A DNA stretch of 64,000 nt, taken from positions 186,001 to 250,000 of the forward strand of contig NZ_JALLIN010000002.1 in assembly GCF_023630175.1 (NCBI RefSeq), written 5' to 3'. The translations under genes and the position numbers were made by a program. The stretch's first letter is position 1. Every line of letters begins with the position of its first letter. Source of the stretch: Streptomyces cellostaticus (GTDB lineage Bacteria; Actinomycetota; Actinomycetes; Streptomycetales; Streptomycetaceae). Under the pieces are notes generated by a model. It had not been told where the DNA came from and made no database searches. It worked only from the letters and a program-made list of their open reading frames with translations. Below, one piece after another: positions 17,574 through 26,617 of this stretch.

Positions 17574-18881
17574 ATGGCTGAAGCCCGCAAGTCACTCGTT
17601 CCGGTGTGGACGCTGGCGACCGGTGACGTCCGGGTACCCGCATTGGCCGGAGACGAGCCGATGACGGCTGAACGCCTGACTGAACTACGCGGTGTGCTGG
17701 CCGCCCTGGCCGACTCGCCGATTGCCACGCTGGAGGTGCATCCGCTGCCCGACAGGCTCGACCGCAGCCGAGGCATCCCGCTCGATGCCGCGAGTCCCCT
17801 TGCGCAGCACCTGTCACAGTTCATCACGCAATCGACGCAAAGTTCCCTGACGGCGGCCAGAGCGACCGCTGCCGGCGAAAACCTGTATCGCATGGTGGTT
17901 CCGGCGAAGGTTGCCGCCCAACTCGGTCAGGGCATGGTCCGTCCGATGGCATCGAAGGCGGCGGCCGGTGGCATCCACAGTGCACTCATGAACTCGACGG
18001 GCATCGCCGCCAATGCGACGTTCGTGCCAGTCGGCAAAGTGGCCGCAGCAGGCGCAGTCGGCGGAGCCGGTGCGACAGCCGGCGTCGCGGCCGCCGGCAG
18101 TGTGGCGCTCACCGTGGCCGCGCCGCTCGTGCTCATGGCCGTAGCGGTAGGGGTGAGCGCGCACGCCGACCACAAGCGCCAGCAGGCCATCGAGCACATC
18201 ACGGAACTGCTGGAGCAACTGCACAAAGAGAAACTCGAAGAGGAGCACAGCGAACTCGACGGCTGTCGGGATGCCATCGACAAAGCCACCGCCATTCTGC
18301 TCGACCAGGGCAAGCTCGGTGTCTCGCTAGGACTGGACTCGGCAGTGCACGCCATCAACACGGCGCTGGGCCGCGCCGACCGCCGCCTTGCCCAGTGGCA
18401 GAGCGCACTCGACAAGCTGCCCGACGGCAAGCCCGTCGAGATCGGCACGCTGACCAAGTCGTTCCCCGGCGTCGACGAGCATGGCGGCACGTTCCGCGCC
18501 CACCTCGAACTCGCCACTTTGGCCATTGCGCTGAAGCGACGGGTCGTCGTCCTGCAGGCCGTCGATCATGCCCAGGGCGACCCTGCCAACTTGTTCGAGA
18601 ACTTCGCCCGCGCGCTCAAGCGCGACCAGCAGCGCCTCGACGAACTGGAGTCGAGCATCGCCGCTGTCCTGATACACCTTTCGGCGCTGGAGTTGGCAGG
18701 CCCGCAAGGTTGGCGGCCCGTCTTCACGACCGATGAAGTCGATCGTCTGATGCGCGCGGCATACCGCATTCGCAAGCTGGGCGACGGCGCCATGGTCAAC
18801 AGCCGCTCGACGGACGTGGCGATCGAGATCGCCCGCGACAAGGACGGCTCGGTGGTCGTGTTCCCTGCGCTGCCCATGTAG
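17574..18881 (+). CDS. Unknown protein with hydrophobic Ala/Gly hairpin and coiled coil
   Basis: A 435-aa protein I do not recognise. Residues ~150-195 are a long Ala/Gly/Val-rich hydrophobic stretch (two membrane-spanning helices would fit), followed at once by a charged predicted coiled coil (~200-240: HITELLEQLHKEKLEEEH) and further helices to the end. No catalytic motif is visible. GAGGGGGAG precedes the ATG. It is the last rightward gene of the island, 201 bp after hsdR, and is followed by a double terminator. Its position suggests an accessory or membrane-acting effector, but that is inference. Confidence 0.75.
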   Translation: MAEARKSLVPVWTLATGDVRVPALAGDEPMTAERLTELRGVLAALADSPIATLEVHPLPDRLDRSRGIPLDAASPLAQHLSQFITQSTQSSLTAARATAAGENLYRMVVPAKVAAQLGQGMVRPMASKAAAGGIHSALMNSTGIAANATFVPVGKVAAAGAVGGAGATAGVAAAGSVALTVAAPLVLMAVAVGVSAHADHKRQQAIEHITELLEQLHKEKLEEEHSELDGCRDAIDKATAILLDQGKLGVSLGLDSAVHAINTALGRADRRLAQWQSALDKLPDGKPVEIGTLTKSFPGVDEHGGTFRAHLELATLAIALKRRVVVLQAVDHAQGDPANLFENFARALKRDQQRLDELESSIAAVLIHLSALELAGPQGWRPVFTTDEVDRLMRAAYRIRKLGDGAMVNSRSTDVAIEIARDKDGSVVVFPALPM

Positions 18882-18901
18882 GCGTAGGCGGTGTCCGAGT
18901 G

Positions 18902-18958
18902 ACGTGTGGGTGGCGTACGACCCCACACGTGGGCCCAGCCGCCTGTGCGACTGGGCCC
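18902..18958. terminator. Two adjacent hairpins closing the island operon
   Basis: ACGTGTGGG (18902-18910) pairs with CCCACACGT (18922-18930), and right after it GGGCCCAG (18931-18938) pairs with CTGGGCCC (18951-18958). They lie between convergent genes and should stop transcription from both sides. Confidence 0.75.
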
Positions 18959-18982
18959 CTACGGGGGTTGTGAATGTACAGC

Positions 18983-19195
18983 TCAGATGGTCTGGTCGGC
19001 GGCCAGCCGGACGAGCCCTGCCCAGGCGTCCGGGGCGACGGTCAGAACCGGTCCGGATCGGACCTTCGAGTCACGGATGTGTATGCCCTCGACGGCGGCT
19101 GCGATCTCTACGCAGTCGCCCCCCTCAGCGCCGCTGTAGCTGCTTTTGAACCAGTGGAGTTCCAGAGCGGCAGCCGAGCTGTCTGCGGTGTTCAT
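18983..19195 (-). CDS. DUF397 protein
   Basis: This 70-aa protein has the DUF397 signature: WFKSSYSGAEGGDCVEIA followed by IHIRDSK and a C-terminal WAGLV helix. These small proteins partner with XRE/DUF5753 regulators in Streptomyces, and some act as antitoxin-like or signalling components. The gene overlaps the stop of its XRE partner by 4 bp (19192-19195), so the two are translationally coupled. Confidence 0.9.
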   Translation of the reverse strand: MNTADSSAAALELHWFKSSYSGAEGGDCVEIAAAVEGIHIRDSKVRSGPVLTVAPDAWAGLVRLAADQTI

Positions 19196-20070
19196 AGCTC
19201 TCCCAGCAACTTCTCGACGAATCCCAGGGACTCTCGCGGAGTGAGAGCCTGGGACCGGATGATTCCATAGCGCGCGGCGGCGAGACGCACCTCTTCTCGG
19301 TCCGTCAGGAGGCTGCTGCGTCCTTGAACCTCCATGTACGTGAACTGCTCCCCGCCCTTTCGCGTGATCATCGTGAACGGGCCGTCCACGCCAGCGTTGT
19401 CCTCACGGTCGAGCGGCATGACCTGGATCTCCACGTTGCGCTTCTGGCCGATGAGCAGTAGCTGTTCGAGCTGCCCTCGCAGTACCGCCCTCCCACCGAG
19501 TGGCTTACGCAGCACGGACTCTTCGAGTACGAAGCTGAGCAGTGGCGCAGGCCAACGCTCGAAGATCGTCTGCCTGGCAAGCCGCGCTGCCACCCGCAGT
19601 TCGATTGTCTCCTCTTCCAGCAGGGGGCGCCGCATGGCAAGCAACGCCCTCGTGTACTCCTCCGTTTGCAACAGCCCTTTGACTACGTGGGTGTCGTAGG
19701 AGCACAGTTCGACCGCCTCCGCCTCCAACCGCGCCATGTCCCGGAAGAACGCCGGATACTGTGCCCGCCCCACTTCCTCCTTGAGGGCCTTGAGGACTCC
19801 CCCGGCGTCCAGCACCTCGTCCGCGTGGTCGATGAACCTCGGTGGGGGAATCCGCCGCCCCTGCTCGAAGGACGCGATCGACTGCCCCGCGTATCCCACC
19901 AGCTTCCCGAACTCCGGTCGTTCCAGACCCGCCCGTACCCGCAGCAACTTCAACTGCCGCCCGAACGCCGCCACCACACCCGATCCCGGCTCGTCCTCCG
20001 GCCTCGGCCCGGCATCCTCCCGCTCGCCCTCGCCCCGCTCCACCGAATTCATCGAACCCATCGGTTGCAC
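19192..20070 (-). CDS. XRE-family regulator with DUF5753 domain
   Basis: A 292-aa DNA-binding protein. An acidic N-terminal tail (~30 aa) is followed by an XRE helix-turn-helix (about 33-90: LKLLRVRAGLERPEFGKLVGY, then IASFEQGRR). A DUF5753 sensor domain runs to the end, with the typical GLLQTEEYTRALL and VEIQVMPLD. The first codon is a GTG only 2 nt from GGAGG; the ATG at 20061 has 11 nt spacing and may be the true start. The gene is transcribed with DUF397 downstream and divergently from an anti-sigma-type ATPase, the standard Streptomyces trio. Confidence 0.9.
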   Translation of the reverse strand: MQPMGSMNSVERGEGEREDAGPRPEDEPGSGVVAAFGRQLKLLRVRAGLERPEFGKLVGYAGQSIASFEQGRRIPPPRFIDHADEVLDAGGVLKALKEEVGRAQYPAFFRDMARLEAEAVELCSYDTHVVKGLLQTEEYTRALLAMRRPLLEEETIELRVAARLARQTIFERWPAPLLSFVLEESVLRKPLGGRAVLRGQLEQLLLIGQKRNVEIQVMPLDREDNAGVDGPFTMITRKGGEQFTYMEVQGRSSLLTDREEVRLAAARYGIIRSQALTPRESLGFVEKLLGEL

Positions 20071-20222
20071 CGCCTCCCCGACCCAGTTCCCCGGCCCAAC
20101 GCGCCCACCCCGAGCCGGTCACGCGGCGCGCCTCGTACACCTGCCGCTCCGTCGCGTACAACCGGAACGCGGCGGCGCGTCACCACTGGTCACGCTACGC
20201 CACCACCGAGAGCGTTGAGGGC

Positions 20223-20681
20223 ATGAACAGTGAGACCGCTCCCCCGGGCCGCGTCCCCCCGCCCACCAGCCCCACAAGCCACTTCGCGATGCGCTTCAGC
20301 TCCACCCCTCGCGGCGCCCGGCTCGCCCGGCGGCTTGCCGGGCAGCGGCTCGACGCATGGGGCATCCCCTACGACTGCGACACGCACCACACGCTGACGC
20401 TGATCGTCGCCGAGCTCGCTGCCAACGCCGTTGGGCACGGTCGGGTCCCCGGCCGCGACTTCCAACTCTCGCTGGGCCGCGACGCCAGGACAGTGCGGAT
20501 CGAGGTCACCGACACCCGCACCGAAGGCGTACCGGTCGTGGCGACGCCCACGGACCTTCGCGACACCGGCCGCGGCCTGCTCCTGGTGGAGCACCTGGCC
20601 GACCTCTGGGACTGGCATCCGCGCCGGGAGGGCCCCGGCAAGACGGTCTGGGCGGAGTGCGTCCTGCCGGCGGGAGGCTGA
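20223..20681 (+). CDS. HATPase_c (RsbW-like) ATP-binding regulatory protein
   Basis: This 152-aa GHKL ATPase of the anti-sigma kinase type has N-box ELAANAVGHG, G1-like DTRTEG and G2 GRGLLLVEHLAD. Such proteins bind or phosphorylate anti-anti-sigma factors or modulate the neighbouring XRE/DUF397 pair. The start at ATG 20223 follows TTGAGGG, a close ribosome site; the frame extends far upstream but only across the divergent XRE gene. Confidence 0.88.
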   Translation: MNSETAPPGRVPPPTSPTSHFAMRFSSTPRGARLARRLAGQRLDAWGIPYDCDTHHTLTLIVAELAANAVGHGRVPGRDFQLSLGRDARTVRIEVTDTRTEGVPVVATPTDLRDTGRGLLLVEHLADLWDWHPRREGPGKTVWAECVLPAGG

Positions 20682-20820
20682 GCGGCCGCCGCACCCTCCT
20701 GCCCGTCGTCCCCCGCCGCGCCCGAGCCCCTGTCCCACCGCGACCGCTGGACGGCGGATCGACGCAGCGGTCACACTTGCCCCCTGACCGTGACTATTCA
20801 TCACGCACACCGGGGGCAAG

Positions 20821-22407
20821 GTGTCGCAGGAGGCGATCTCCGACCGTTACGAACTCCTGGAGGAGCTCAGCCACGGCGGCATGGGCGACGTGTGGCGCGG
20901 CTACGACGCCGTGCTCGACCGGCCCGTCGCCGTGAAGCTCATCCGGCAGGCGTCGGTCACCTCCCCGCAGCTGGCCGAGGAGTTCGCCAAGCGCTTCCGT
21001 CGCGAGGCCCGCATCACCGCGCGCATCCAGCACCCCGGTGTGCCGCAGGTGTACGACGCGGTGCTCGACGCGTCGTACGAGCGGCTGTTCCTGGTGATGG
21101 AGCTCGTCGACGGCGTACCGCTGTCCGCCTACCTCGACCCCGGCCGGCCGCTGCCGGTCAGCTGGGCGGCCGCCGTCGCCGCGCAGATCGCGACCGTGCT
21201 GTCGTACGCGCACGACGTGCCGGTGATCCACCGGGACCTCAAGCCGGGCAACATCCTCGTCGCCCGCGACGGCACCGTGAAGGTCCTCGACTTCGGTATC
21301 GCGGCGATGCTGCGGACCGACGTCACCAAGCTGACCGCCACCGGCAGCCCCATCGGCACCCACCAGTACATGTCGCCCGAGCAGGTCCGCGGCGGACGCA
21401 TCACCCCGCAGACCGACCTGTACGCACTCGGCTGTGTACTGCACGAACTCCTCTGCGGGCGCCTCGCGTTCGAGGCGGAGAGCGAGTACCTGCTGATGTA
21501 CCAGCACGTCAACGCCACCCCCACCCCGCTGCGGCAGCTGCGGCCCGAGGTCCCCGAGGCGCTGGAGGAGCTGGTCCTGCACCTGCTGCGCAAGGCGCCG
21601 GAGGCGCGGCCCGCCGACACGCAGGAGGTGTACGCGCGGCTGCTGCCGTTCCTCCCGCCGCCGGGCCAGGAGCCCGGCACGGCGGACGCCGGTCCGGCCG
21701 GCGCGCCCGACCCGACAGGCGTGTTCCGTCACCCCTTCGCGCCTCGCGCCCGCGCCCAGGCCCCGGCTCCCGGTGGTCCGGCGCCGACGGCCGTTCTCCC
21801 GGGGGTCCAGCCGGTGCCCGTCCCCGCCCGGCTGCGTGAGGACATCAAGGAGGCGTACGCCCACTCCGACGCCCTGCTGGAGGAGGAGCGGTTCGCGCAG
21901 GCCGCCGAGGTGCTCGGCGAGGTCATCGCACCCGCCGCCCTCGCCCTCGGTTCCGAGAGCAGGCAGGTCCTGGCGCTGCGCCGCCAGCGGGCGGCGATCC
22001 GCCTCCTCGGCGGCGACTACCGGGCCGCCCTGCCCGAGTTCGACGCCCTCGCCGACGCCTACGCCCGTATCGCCGGGCCCACCGGCGAGCAGGCCCGCGC
22101 CTGCCGCGCCCAGGCGGCCCGGTGCCGCGCCGAGCTCGGCCAGGTCACCGACGCGCTCGCCGCGCTCCAGGGCGTGCTGAACGTCGTGCGAGCCGTCGAC
22201 AGCGACGTGAGCGAGGAAGCCGTGGAGCTACGGCACAACATCGGGATGCTGCTGCTCGCCCAGGGGCGGACCGGCGAGGCGCGACAGGTCCTCGAACCAC
22301 TCCACCAGGACATGTGCATGGTTTTCGGCCCGGAGGACGAGATGACCGTCGAGATCGCCGAGGCGCTCGCCGTGATCCGCCTCGACCTCGACGGTTCGGC
22401 TCCCTGA
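20821..22407 (+). CDS. Soluble Hanks-type Ser/Thr protein kinase with TPR-like C-terminus
   Basis: A 528-aa kinase. It has a glycine loop LSHGGMGDVW (16-25), catalytic Lys39, HRD at 137-139 (VIHRDLKPGN), DFG at 157-159 and an SPEQ substrate loop, so the catalytic core is complete. A Pro/Ala-rich linker (~280-335) leads to about 190 residues of helical pairs resembling TPRs. No transmembrane helix is seen, unlike PknB. The start is a GTG at 20821 behind GGGGGCAAG. The target is unknown; the TPR-like tail may hold a partner. Confidence 0.9.
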   Translation: MSQEAISDRYELLEELSHGGMGDVWRGYDAVLDRPVAVKLIRQASVTSPQLAEEFAKRFRREARITARIQHPGVPQVYDAVLDASYERLFLVMELVDGVPLSAYLDPGRPLPVSWAAAVAAQIATVLSYAHDVPVIHRDLKPGNILVARDGTVKVLDFGIAAMLRTDVTKLTATGSPIGTHQYMSPEQVRGGRITPQTDLYALGCVLHELLCGRLAFEAESEYLLMYQHVNATPTPLRQLRPEVPEALEELVLHLLRKAPEARPADTQEVYARLLPFLPPPGQEPGTADAGPAGAPDPTGVFRHPFAPRARAQAPAPGGPAPTAVLPGVQPVPVPARLREDIKEAYAHSDALLEEERFAQAAEVLGEVIAPAALALGSESRQVLALRRQRAAIRLLGGDYRAALPEFDALADAYARIAGPTGEQARACRAQAARCRAELGQVTDALAALQGVLNVVRAVDSDVSEEAVELRHNIGMLLLAQGRTGEARQVLEPLHQDMCMVFGPEDEMTVEIAEALAVIRLDLDGSAP

Positions 22408-22828
22408 CCCGCTTCCTCCAGAAGCAGCATCGCCACAACCATGCTGCTCTGCGGCCGACGGTCACGTCACCGGGTGGTTCACCGCTCACCGGTGTGGCCG
22501 CCAGGTCGGTGGTGCCGCCGGCCGTGTTCCGATCCTCTGGCCACGAGTCCTCCGCGCCGGTCTCCCCTTGTCGTGGGCTTGCTGGTCGGACGTCGGCCGA
22601 CGGCAGGGAGCGTGAGCGAGATCAGCGTGCCGGAAGGACGGCGGACAGTACGCTGAATCCAGCGGGATCGGGCCCGCAGCACAGTGTCCGGGAGCGTGAG
22701 CGATGCGTGAGCGGACTGCCCGATACAGGGTGGCACGAGCCGGATCAAGCGGCTCGCCGCGCGGCTCTGATCAGGGAAAACAGCACCGTAGGGCAGCGCC
22801 GGGCAGCCCTCGGCAGGGATGCGATCCC

Positions 22829-22871
22829 ATTCCTGAAGCGGGTGTCGCAGGTTCGAATCCTGCCGGGGGCA
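22829..22871 (+). pseudogene. 3' half of a tRNA-Arg, probable attachment-site remnant
   Basis: From the anticodon loop (TTCCTGA, anticodon CCT) to the discriminator base the sequence is a normal tRNA: GCAGG-TTCGAAT-CCTGC is an intact T arm (22847-22863) and CGGGGGC is the 3' acceptor strand (22864-22870). The bases upstream do not form the matching 5' acceptor (GCCCCCG), D arm or 5' anticodon stem. Such 3' halves are what tRNA-targeted integrases leave at the distal end of an inserted element. Assignment to Arg-CCT is from memory of actinobacterial tRNAs. Confidence 0.75.
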
Positions 22872-22881
22872 CGAGCGAAAG

Positions 22882-22909
22882 GCCCACCTACGGATCTCCG
22901 TAGGTGGGC
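22882..22909 (+). terminator. Perfect 13-bp hairpin after the tRNA fragment
   Basis: GCCCACCTACGGA (22882-22894) pairs with TCCGTAGGTGGGC (22897-22909) around a 2-base loop, 10 bp after the tRNA remnant. It is probably the original terminator of the tRNA gene. Confidence 0.8.
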
Positions 22910-23283
22910 TCTGGCATGCGACATCCACTTCGGCGCCCCGGCAGACGGACTCGGTGCCAGGTCGTGAGCGCAGGTCAGCCGGGGAGCACGGCCGCCGGCT
23001 AGGCCGAACGACCCAGCCCAAGAGCCCTGCAGGCCTACAGCATGGGTCGGTCGGCCACTTGTCGAAGCTCCTCTGCGGAGAAGACTTGTCCATGTGGCGG
23101 TGCCACAGCACGGAGCGTGCCCCCTTTGGCTGGATCAGCCGTACGCGGATACTGATCAGCTGAGAACGGGACCCACCTGCCACGGGTTGCGGCAAGGACC
23201 GCACCGCATTTCCACCTTCCGTGTGTGGATATCACTCTTGCGCCTCGCTCCTTGCGCGAGACAGTGAAATGAAAGGCAGAATC

Positions 23284-23514
23284 ATGCAAACGCAGCGCAT
23301 CAAGCGCCTCTTCGCGGTTTCCGCCTCTGGCATCCTGATGGCCGGCGGAGCTGCGATTGGCGCGGCCGGAACAGCAGCCGCTGCCGCCCCAGTTCATTCC
23401 TCGTCCTTCTCTCACCACTACAACGGCGACTGCGATGGCTGGTGGGACAACGGTTGTGACAACTACGGCGACCACGGCGGATACGGCCATGACGGGGACC
23501 ATGGCGGCCGCTGA
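23284..23514 (+). CDS. Small secreted Gly/His/Asp-rich protein
   Basis: A 76-aa protein with a clear signal peptide (MQTQRIKRLF, hydrophobic SASGILMAGGAAIGAAG, then an AAAAA-type cleavage region near 34). The mature part of ~40 residues is rich in His, Asp, Gly and Trp (YNGDCDGWWDNGCDNYG), with two Cys and a repetitive HGGYGHDGDHGG tail that could bind metal. AAAGG precedes the ATG; an ATG at 23269 is an alternative. Function unknown. Confidence 0.7.
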   Translation: MQTQRIKRLFAVSASGILMAGGAAIGAAGTAAAAAPVHSSSFSHHYNGDCDGWWDNGCDNYGDHGGYGHDGDHGGR

Positions 23515-23780
23515 TCCTGTCCGATGAATGGGTGGCGTGCACTCCGTCTCAGTGCACACCACCTCCGAGCCCGCCATCGGTCTGCCGTGGCCGTTGCGAG
23601 CGCAGCTTCTCCGAAGGCCGACCTGGCGTCCCGCACGGCACAGCACTGTATGGACCGCTCCCCACTGCCAGCCAGGTTTGCATTTGCTCGGAATTCGTTT
23701 TGCCGGGTGATGCCCAGGGCTCACGGCGGCGGTGAACTCGACAGGCGCGGCATTTTCGAGCCATTCACAGGGAGTTCGCG

Positions 23781-24431
23781 ATGTCAATCACTCGCGAGAC
23801 CTCACAGTTCCTCGAGGTCCGTAACGCTAGATACGGAGAGATCTTTCTGCTCAGCCCTGGGCAAGGGGGCACGCTTCGGGCCGAGGTCTACAACACCACC
23901 GGCCTCAACGACTGCCCGCCGGAGAGGTGGTCTGCCCTCGATGCGAACAGCCTGGCCAGGGAAGCCGAGGTGCCGGCAGTCTGGTTGAACGGACCACGCT
24001 TCTGGCTGATGGACCGGATCACCGTGTTCCAGGTCGGCGACGTCCGTTCGTTCCAGGGACTGGAGGCCCGCTGGGTCGCCGCGATGGACCTCCCCGCGGG
24101 CTTTGAGCTGTCAGGCGCCGGAAGTGAGCGCTTCTACAAGGACGTAACGATCAGCCGGGACACCGAGTGGCTGTTCGCGGCGGGCAAACCCGCCTATCAA
24201 CTGCTCGACCCCGATGGCCGTACGTACTTCATGCAGGCGTATTCGCACATCGTGGATGACACGCTCACCATGGACGCACTCCCCGGTCTGGGAAACCGGC
24301 TGCAGCTTCCGGAAGGATGGATATACCGCGAGAAGATTCCGGAGCGCGACATCTCGCTGCGCACCGTGACAGGAGAGGCGCACATCCTGCAGGACGAGTT
24401 CGAGAACACATACATGCTCTTGACTCAGTGA
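23781..24431 (+). CDS. Unknown protein, paralogue A flanking the DUF1254 gene
   Basis: A 216-aa protein I do not recognise. It is clearly related to the protein at 25949-26617: both share a YNTxGL segment, AVWxNGPR followed by LMD, a DG(R/H)xxxMQ stretch, LPEGWxYR, and a tail (D/E)AHIxxDEx(E)NxY. No signal peptide or membrane helix is present. GGGAG precedes the ATG. The stop is 10 bp before the DUF1254 gene, so the two are co-transcribed. Confidence 0.75.
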   Translation: MSITRETSQFLEVRNARYGEIFLLSPGQGGTLRAEVYNTTGLNDCPPERWSALDANSLAREAEVPAVWLNGPRFWLMDRITVFQVGDVRSFQGLEARWVAAMDLPAGFELSGAGSERFYKDVTISRDTEWLFAAGKPAYQLLDPDGRTYFMQAYSHIVDDTLTMDALPGLGNRLQLPEGWIYREKIPERDISLRTVTGEAHILQDEFENTYMLLTQ

Positions 24432-24441
24432 GGCGCCCGAG

Positions 24442-25899
24442 ATGACCGTCGAGCAATCGATCAAGCGTGAAGCCGAGCGAGTGGCAGGACAACTGCGACG
24501 TGTGGGCCTCGGTCTGAGTCTTGCGGCGTCCGCCACGCGAGTGTCGGTACTTCCGTTCCTGCGAGGACAGCTCGAGGGTTGGCGCAACGAGTATGCCTAC
24601 ACCCTCGCCGTGCAGGGATTCGTCTACGGCTTTCCCTATATGTACAACGCCAAGCTGCGCCACGACTGGGTCACCCAGCCGCGGGATCCCGCGCACGTGC
24701 CGTATGCGGCCGTCAACCACTTCTGGCACGCCGCAACCCTCCTGGACGCCACATACCGTGACGGGGGGTGCCCGAACAACGACACTTTGTACTCGATCGC
24801 CTGGGTCGATCTGTCGAGGGAACCGGTGATCCTCTCCCACCCCGACATGGGTCATCGCTACTTCGCCTTCCAACTGGCGGACATCACGTCGGACAATTTC
24901 GACTACGTCGGCGCACGCACCACCGGTTCCAGCGCCGGGAACTTCGCCCTGACGGGACCGGGGTGGTCCGGCAGACTGCCTCCAGACGTCCGGCAGATGG
25001 CGCCCTCACCCACTCCATGGGTGATCGTCCTGGGGCGCACCCTCGTCGACGGGCCGGCCGACGTGGCCGCTGTGCACCGGTTGCAGGAGCGGTACCGGCT
25101 TACCTCCCTGAGCCAGTGGGGCGACCCTCACGCCCGGATGCCGCAGCGGCGCGACGTGCTGACGCCTGTCGACCCGCACGAGAATCAGCTGGCTCCGTGG
25201 ATCACGCTGAACGCGATGCTGGCCGAGAACCCGCCCCCGGAGCATCACCGGCTTCTCCTGGGGCAGTTGGCACGCATCGGCATCGGTCCGCACCTGGACG
25301 CTGAGGCCCAGCCTGACGAGGTGAAGCGCAGCCTGATCCGGGCTGCGGTGATCGGGAAGGAACTGGTCTCCCAACAGTTCCTCAGCGGTGACTGGGCCAC
25401 CTGCATCGACGGATGGCGCTATCCGCCTGATCGCATCGGCCGCTTCGGAGAGGACTTCCTCAGCCGCGCGGCGGATCAGTCGCTGGCCGGCGTGGTCGCC
25501 AACGACCCCGCCGAAGCGGTCTATCTGATGGGTTTCCACGACGCCGACGGCAACAAGCTCTCCGCGGAGGGCCGCTACGAGCTGTGCTTCCCGCCCGGAA
25601 GCCTCCCGCCCGTGGACGCCTACTGGTCCATGACCGCCTATAGCGCACCGGACCGCAACCTGATTCCCAACGGCGCCAACCGCTACTCGATCGGCGACCG
25701 CACTCCCGGGCTCAAGACCGGCCCCGACGGAAGCCTGACGATCTGTCTACAGGCCGATCACCCGGGACCGGAAAACGACAGCAACTGGCTCCCATCCGCC
25801 AAGACCGGCGAATGGTTCCTCATCCTGCGCCTGTACCGGCCACATCGCGAAGTCATCTCCGGATCCTGGCGTTGCCCCGGCGTTCTCCGGACCGCCTGA
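24442..25899 (+). CDS. DUF1254/DUF1214 protein
   Basis: A 485-aa protein. The DUF1254 part (about 45-180) shows FVYGFPYMYNAKLRHDW, the NNDTLYSIAWVDLSREP core and HRYFAFQLAD. The DUF1214 part (last ~120 residues) shows YWSMTAYSAPDRNLIPN and ADHPGPENDSNWLP. The family is widespread and not biochemically defined. The N-terminal 40 residues are amphipathic with no clear signal peptide, although many relatives are exported. It sits 10 bp after paralogue A and 49 bp before paralogue C, so the three probably work together. Confidence 0.88.
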   Translation: MTVEQSIKREAERVAGQLRRVGLGLSLAASATRVSVLPFLRGQLEGWRNEYAYTLAVQGFVYGFPYMYNAKLRHDWVTQPRDPAHVPYAAVNHFWHAATLLDATYRDGGCPNNDTLYSIAWVDLSREPVILSHPDMGHRYFAFQLADITSDNFDYVGARTTGSSAGNFALTGPGWSGRLPPDVRQMAPSPTPWVIVLGRTLVDGPADVAAVHRLQERYRLTSLSQWGDPHARMPQRRDVLTPVDPHENQLAPWITLNAMLAENPPPEHHRLLLGQLARIGIGPHLDAEAQPDEVKRSLIRAAVIGKELVSQQFLSGDWATCIDGWRYPPDRIGRFGEDFLSRAADQSLAGVVANDPAEAVYLMGFHDADGNKLSAEGRYELCFPPGSLPPVDAYWSMTAYSAPDRNLIPNGANRYSIGDRTPGLKTGPDGSLTICLQADHPGPENDSNWLPSAKTGEWFLILRLYRPHREVISGSWRCPGVLRTA

Positions 25900-25948
25900 C
25901 GCCACCTTGACCAACTCCTACCAGCCGACCAGTAGGAAGGTGAGCCGC

Positions 25949-26617
25949 ATGCCTTCATTCCCGACTGCCGAGAAAGCTGTGACCAGGACCTTCGAAGGAC
26001 TCCGCGGAGTACCTCACGCCGAGATCGTCGTGTTCACCAAGGAGGCCCACGGTCCCGGGGCCAGCGGCATCGTCTACAACACGCTCGGTCTGCCCGTCGA
26101 CTTCACCGACGAGCAGTTTCGCGCCCTGGACCCCGTTGCGCTGGCAGCGGAGTTCCACGGCGATGCGGTCTGGAAGAACGGACCGCGCCGCGCGCTGATG
26201 GACATCGCCACTGCCGAGCTCCTCGACGGTGGAAAGGTGACTTCGGTGCACGGCATCGCGATGCACACGGTGGCCACGGTCGGCGTCGCCGACCTCGCGG
26301 TGTTCCTCGGCACCGAGCGTCCCCCGTATCGTCAGCTAACGGTCGTACGGACCACGCAGTGGACATTCCAGAAGGCGCAGCAGGTGCACGAACTGCTTTC
26401 GCCCGACGGTCACGCCTTCGTCATGCAGAGCATGTCCCGCGCCGTAGATCATGACCTGCGTATCGATCAACTGTCCGCGCTCGGTCAACGCCTCAGCCTT
26501 CCCGAAGGATGGCAGTACCGCGTCCGTACAGTCGACAGTGATCTCCTCGTCGGCGCCCATGGCGACGCCCACATCGTCTTCGACGAGTACGAGAACAATT
26601 ACCAGCGCGAAGACTGA
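25949..26617 (+). CDS. Unknown protein, paralogue C flanking the DUF1254 gene
   Basis: A 222-aa cytosolic-looking protein homologous to the one at 23781-24431 (shared AVWxNGPRxxLMD, LPEGWxYR and a C-terminal DEYENNY). The start is the ATG at 25949 with AGGAAGG upstream; a TTG at 25907 in frame is less likely. Divergence between the two copies is substantial, so the duplication is not recent. They may form a heteromer around the DUF1254 protein (inference). Confidence 0.75.
   Translation: MPSFPTAEKAVTRTFEGLRGVPHAEIVVFTKEAHGPGASGIVYNTLGLPVDFTDEQFRALDPVALAAEFHGDAVWKNGPRRALMDIATAELLDGGKVTSVHGIAMHTVATVGVADLAVFLGTERPPYRQLTVVRTTQWTFQKAQQVHELLSPDGHAFVMQSMSRAVDHDLRIDQLSALGQRLSLPEGWQYRVRTVDSDLLVGAHGDAHIVFDEYENNYQRED

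Larger units (their letters stand above)
22408..23283. other. Gene-poor stretch containing a tRNA fragment
   Basis: No convincing gene lies between the kinase and the small secreted protein. Frames on both strands have no recognisable domain; the longest leftward one contains PRQDSNLRHPLQ, the well-known false translation of a tRNA 3' half. The tRNA remnant and its hairpin at 22829-22909 are the only clear features. Confidence 0.6.

Noticed and set aside
22479..23204. Leftward 241-codon frame containing PRQDSNLRHPLQ
   Set aside because: This peptide is the usual false translation of a tRNA 3' half; no protein family.
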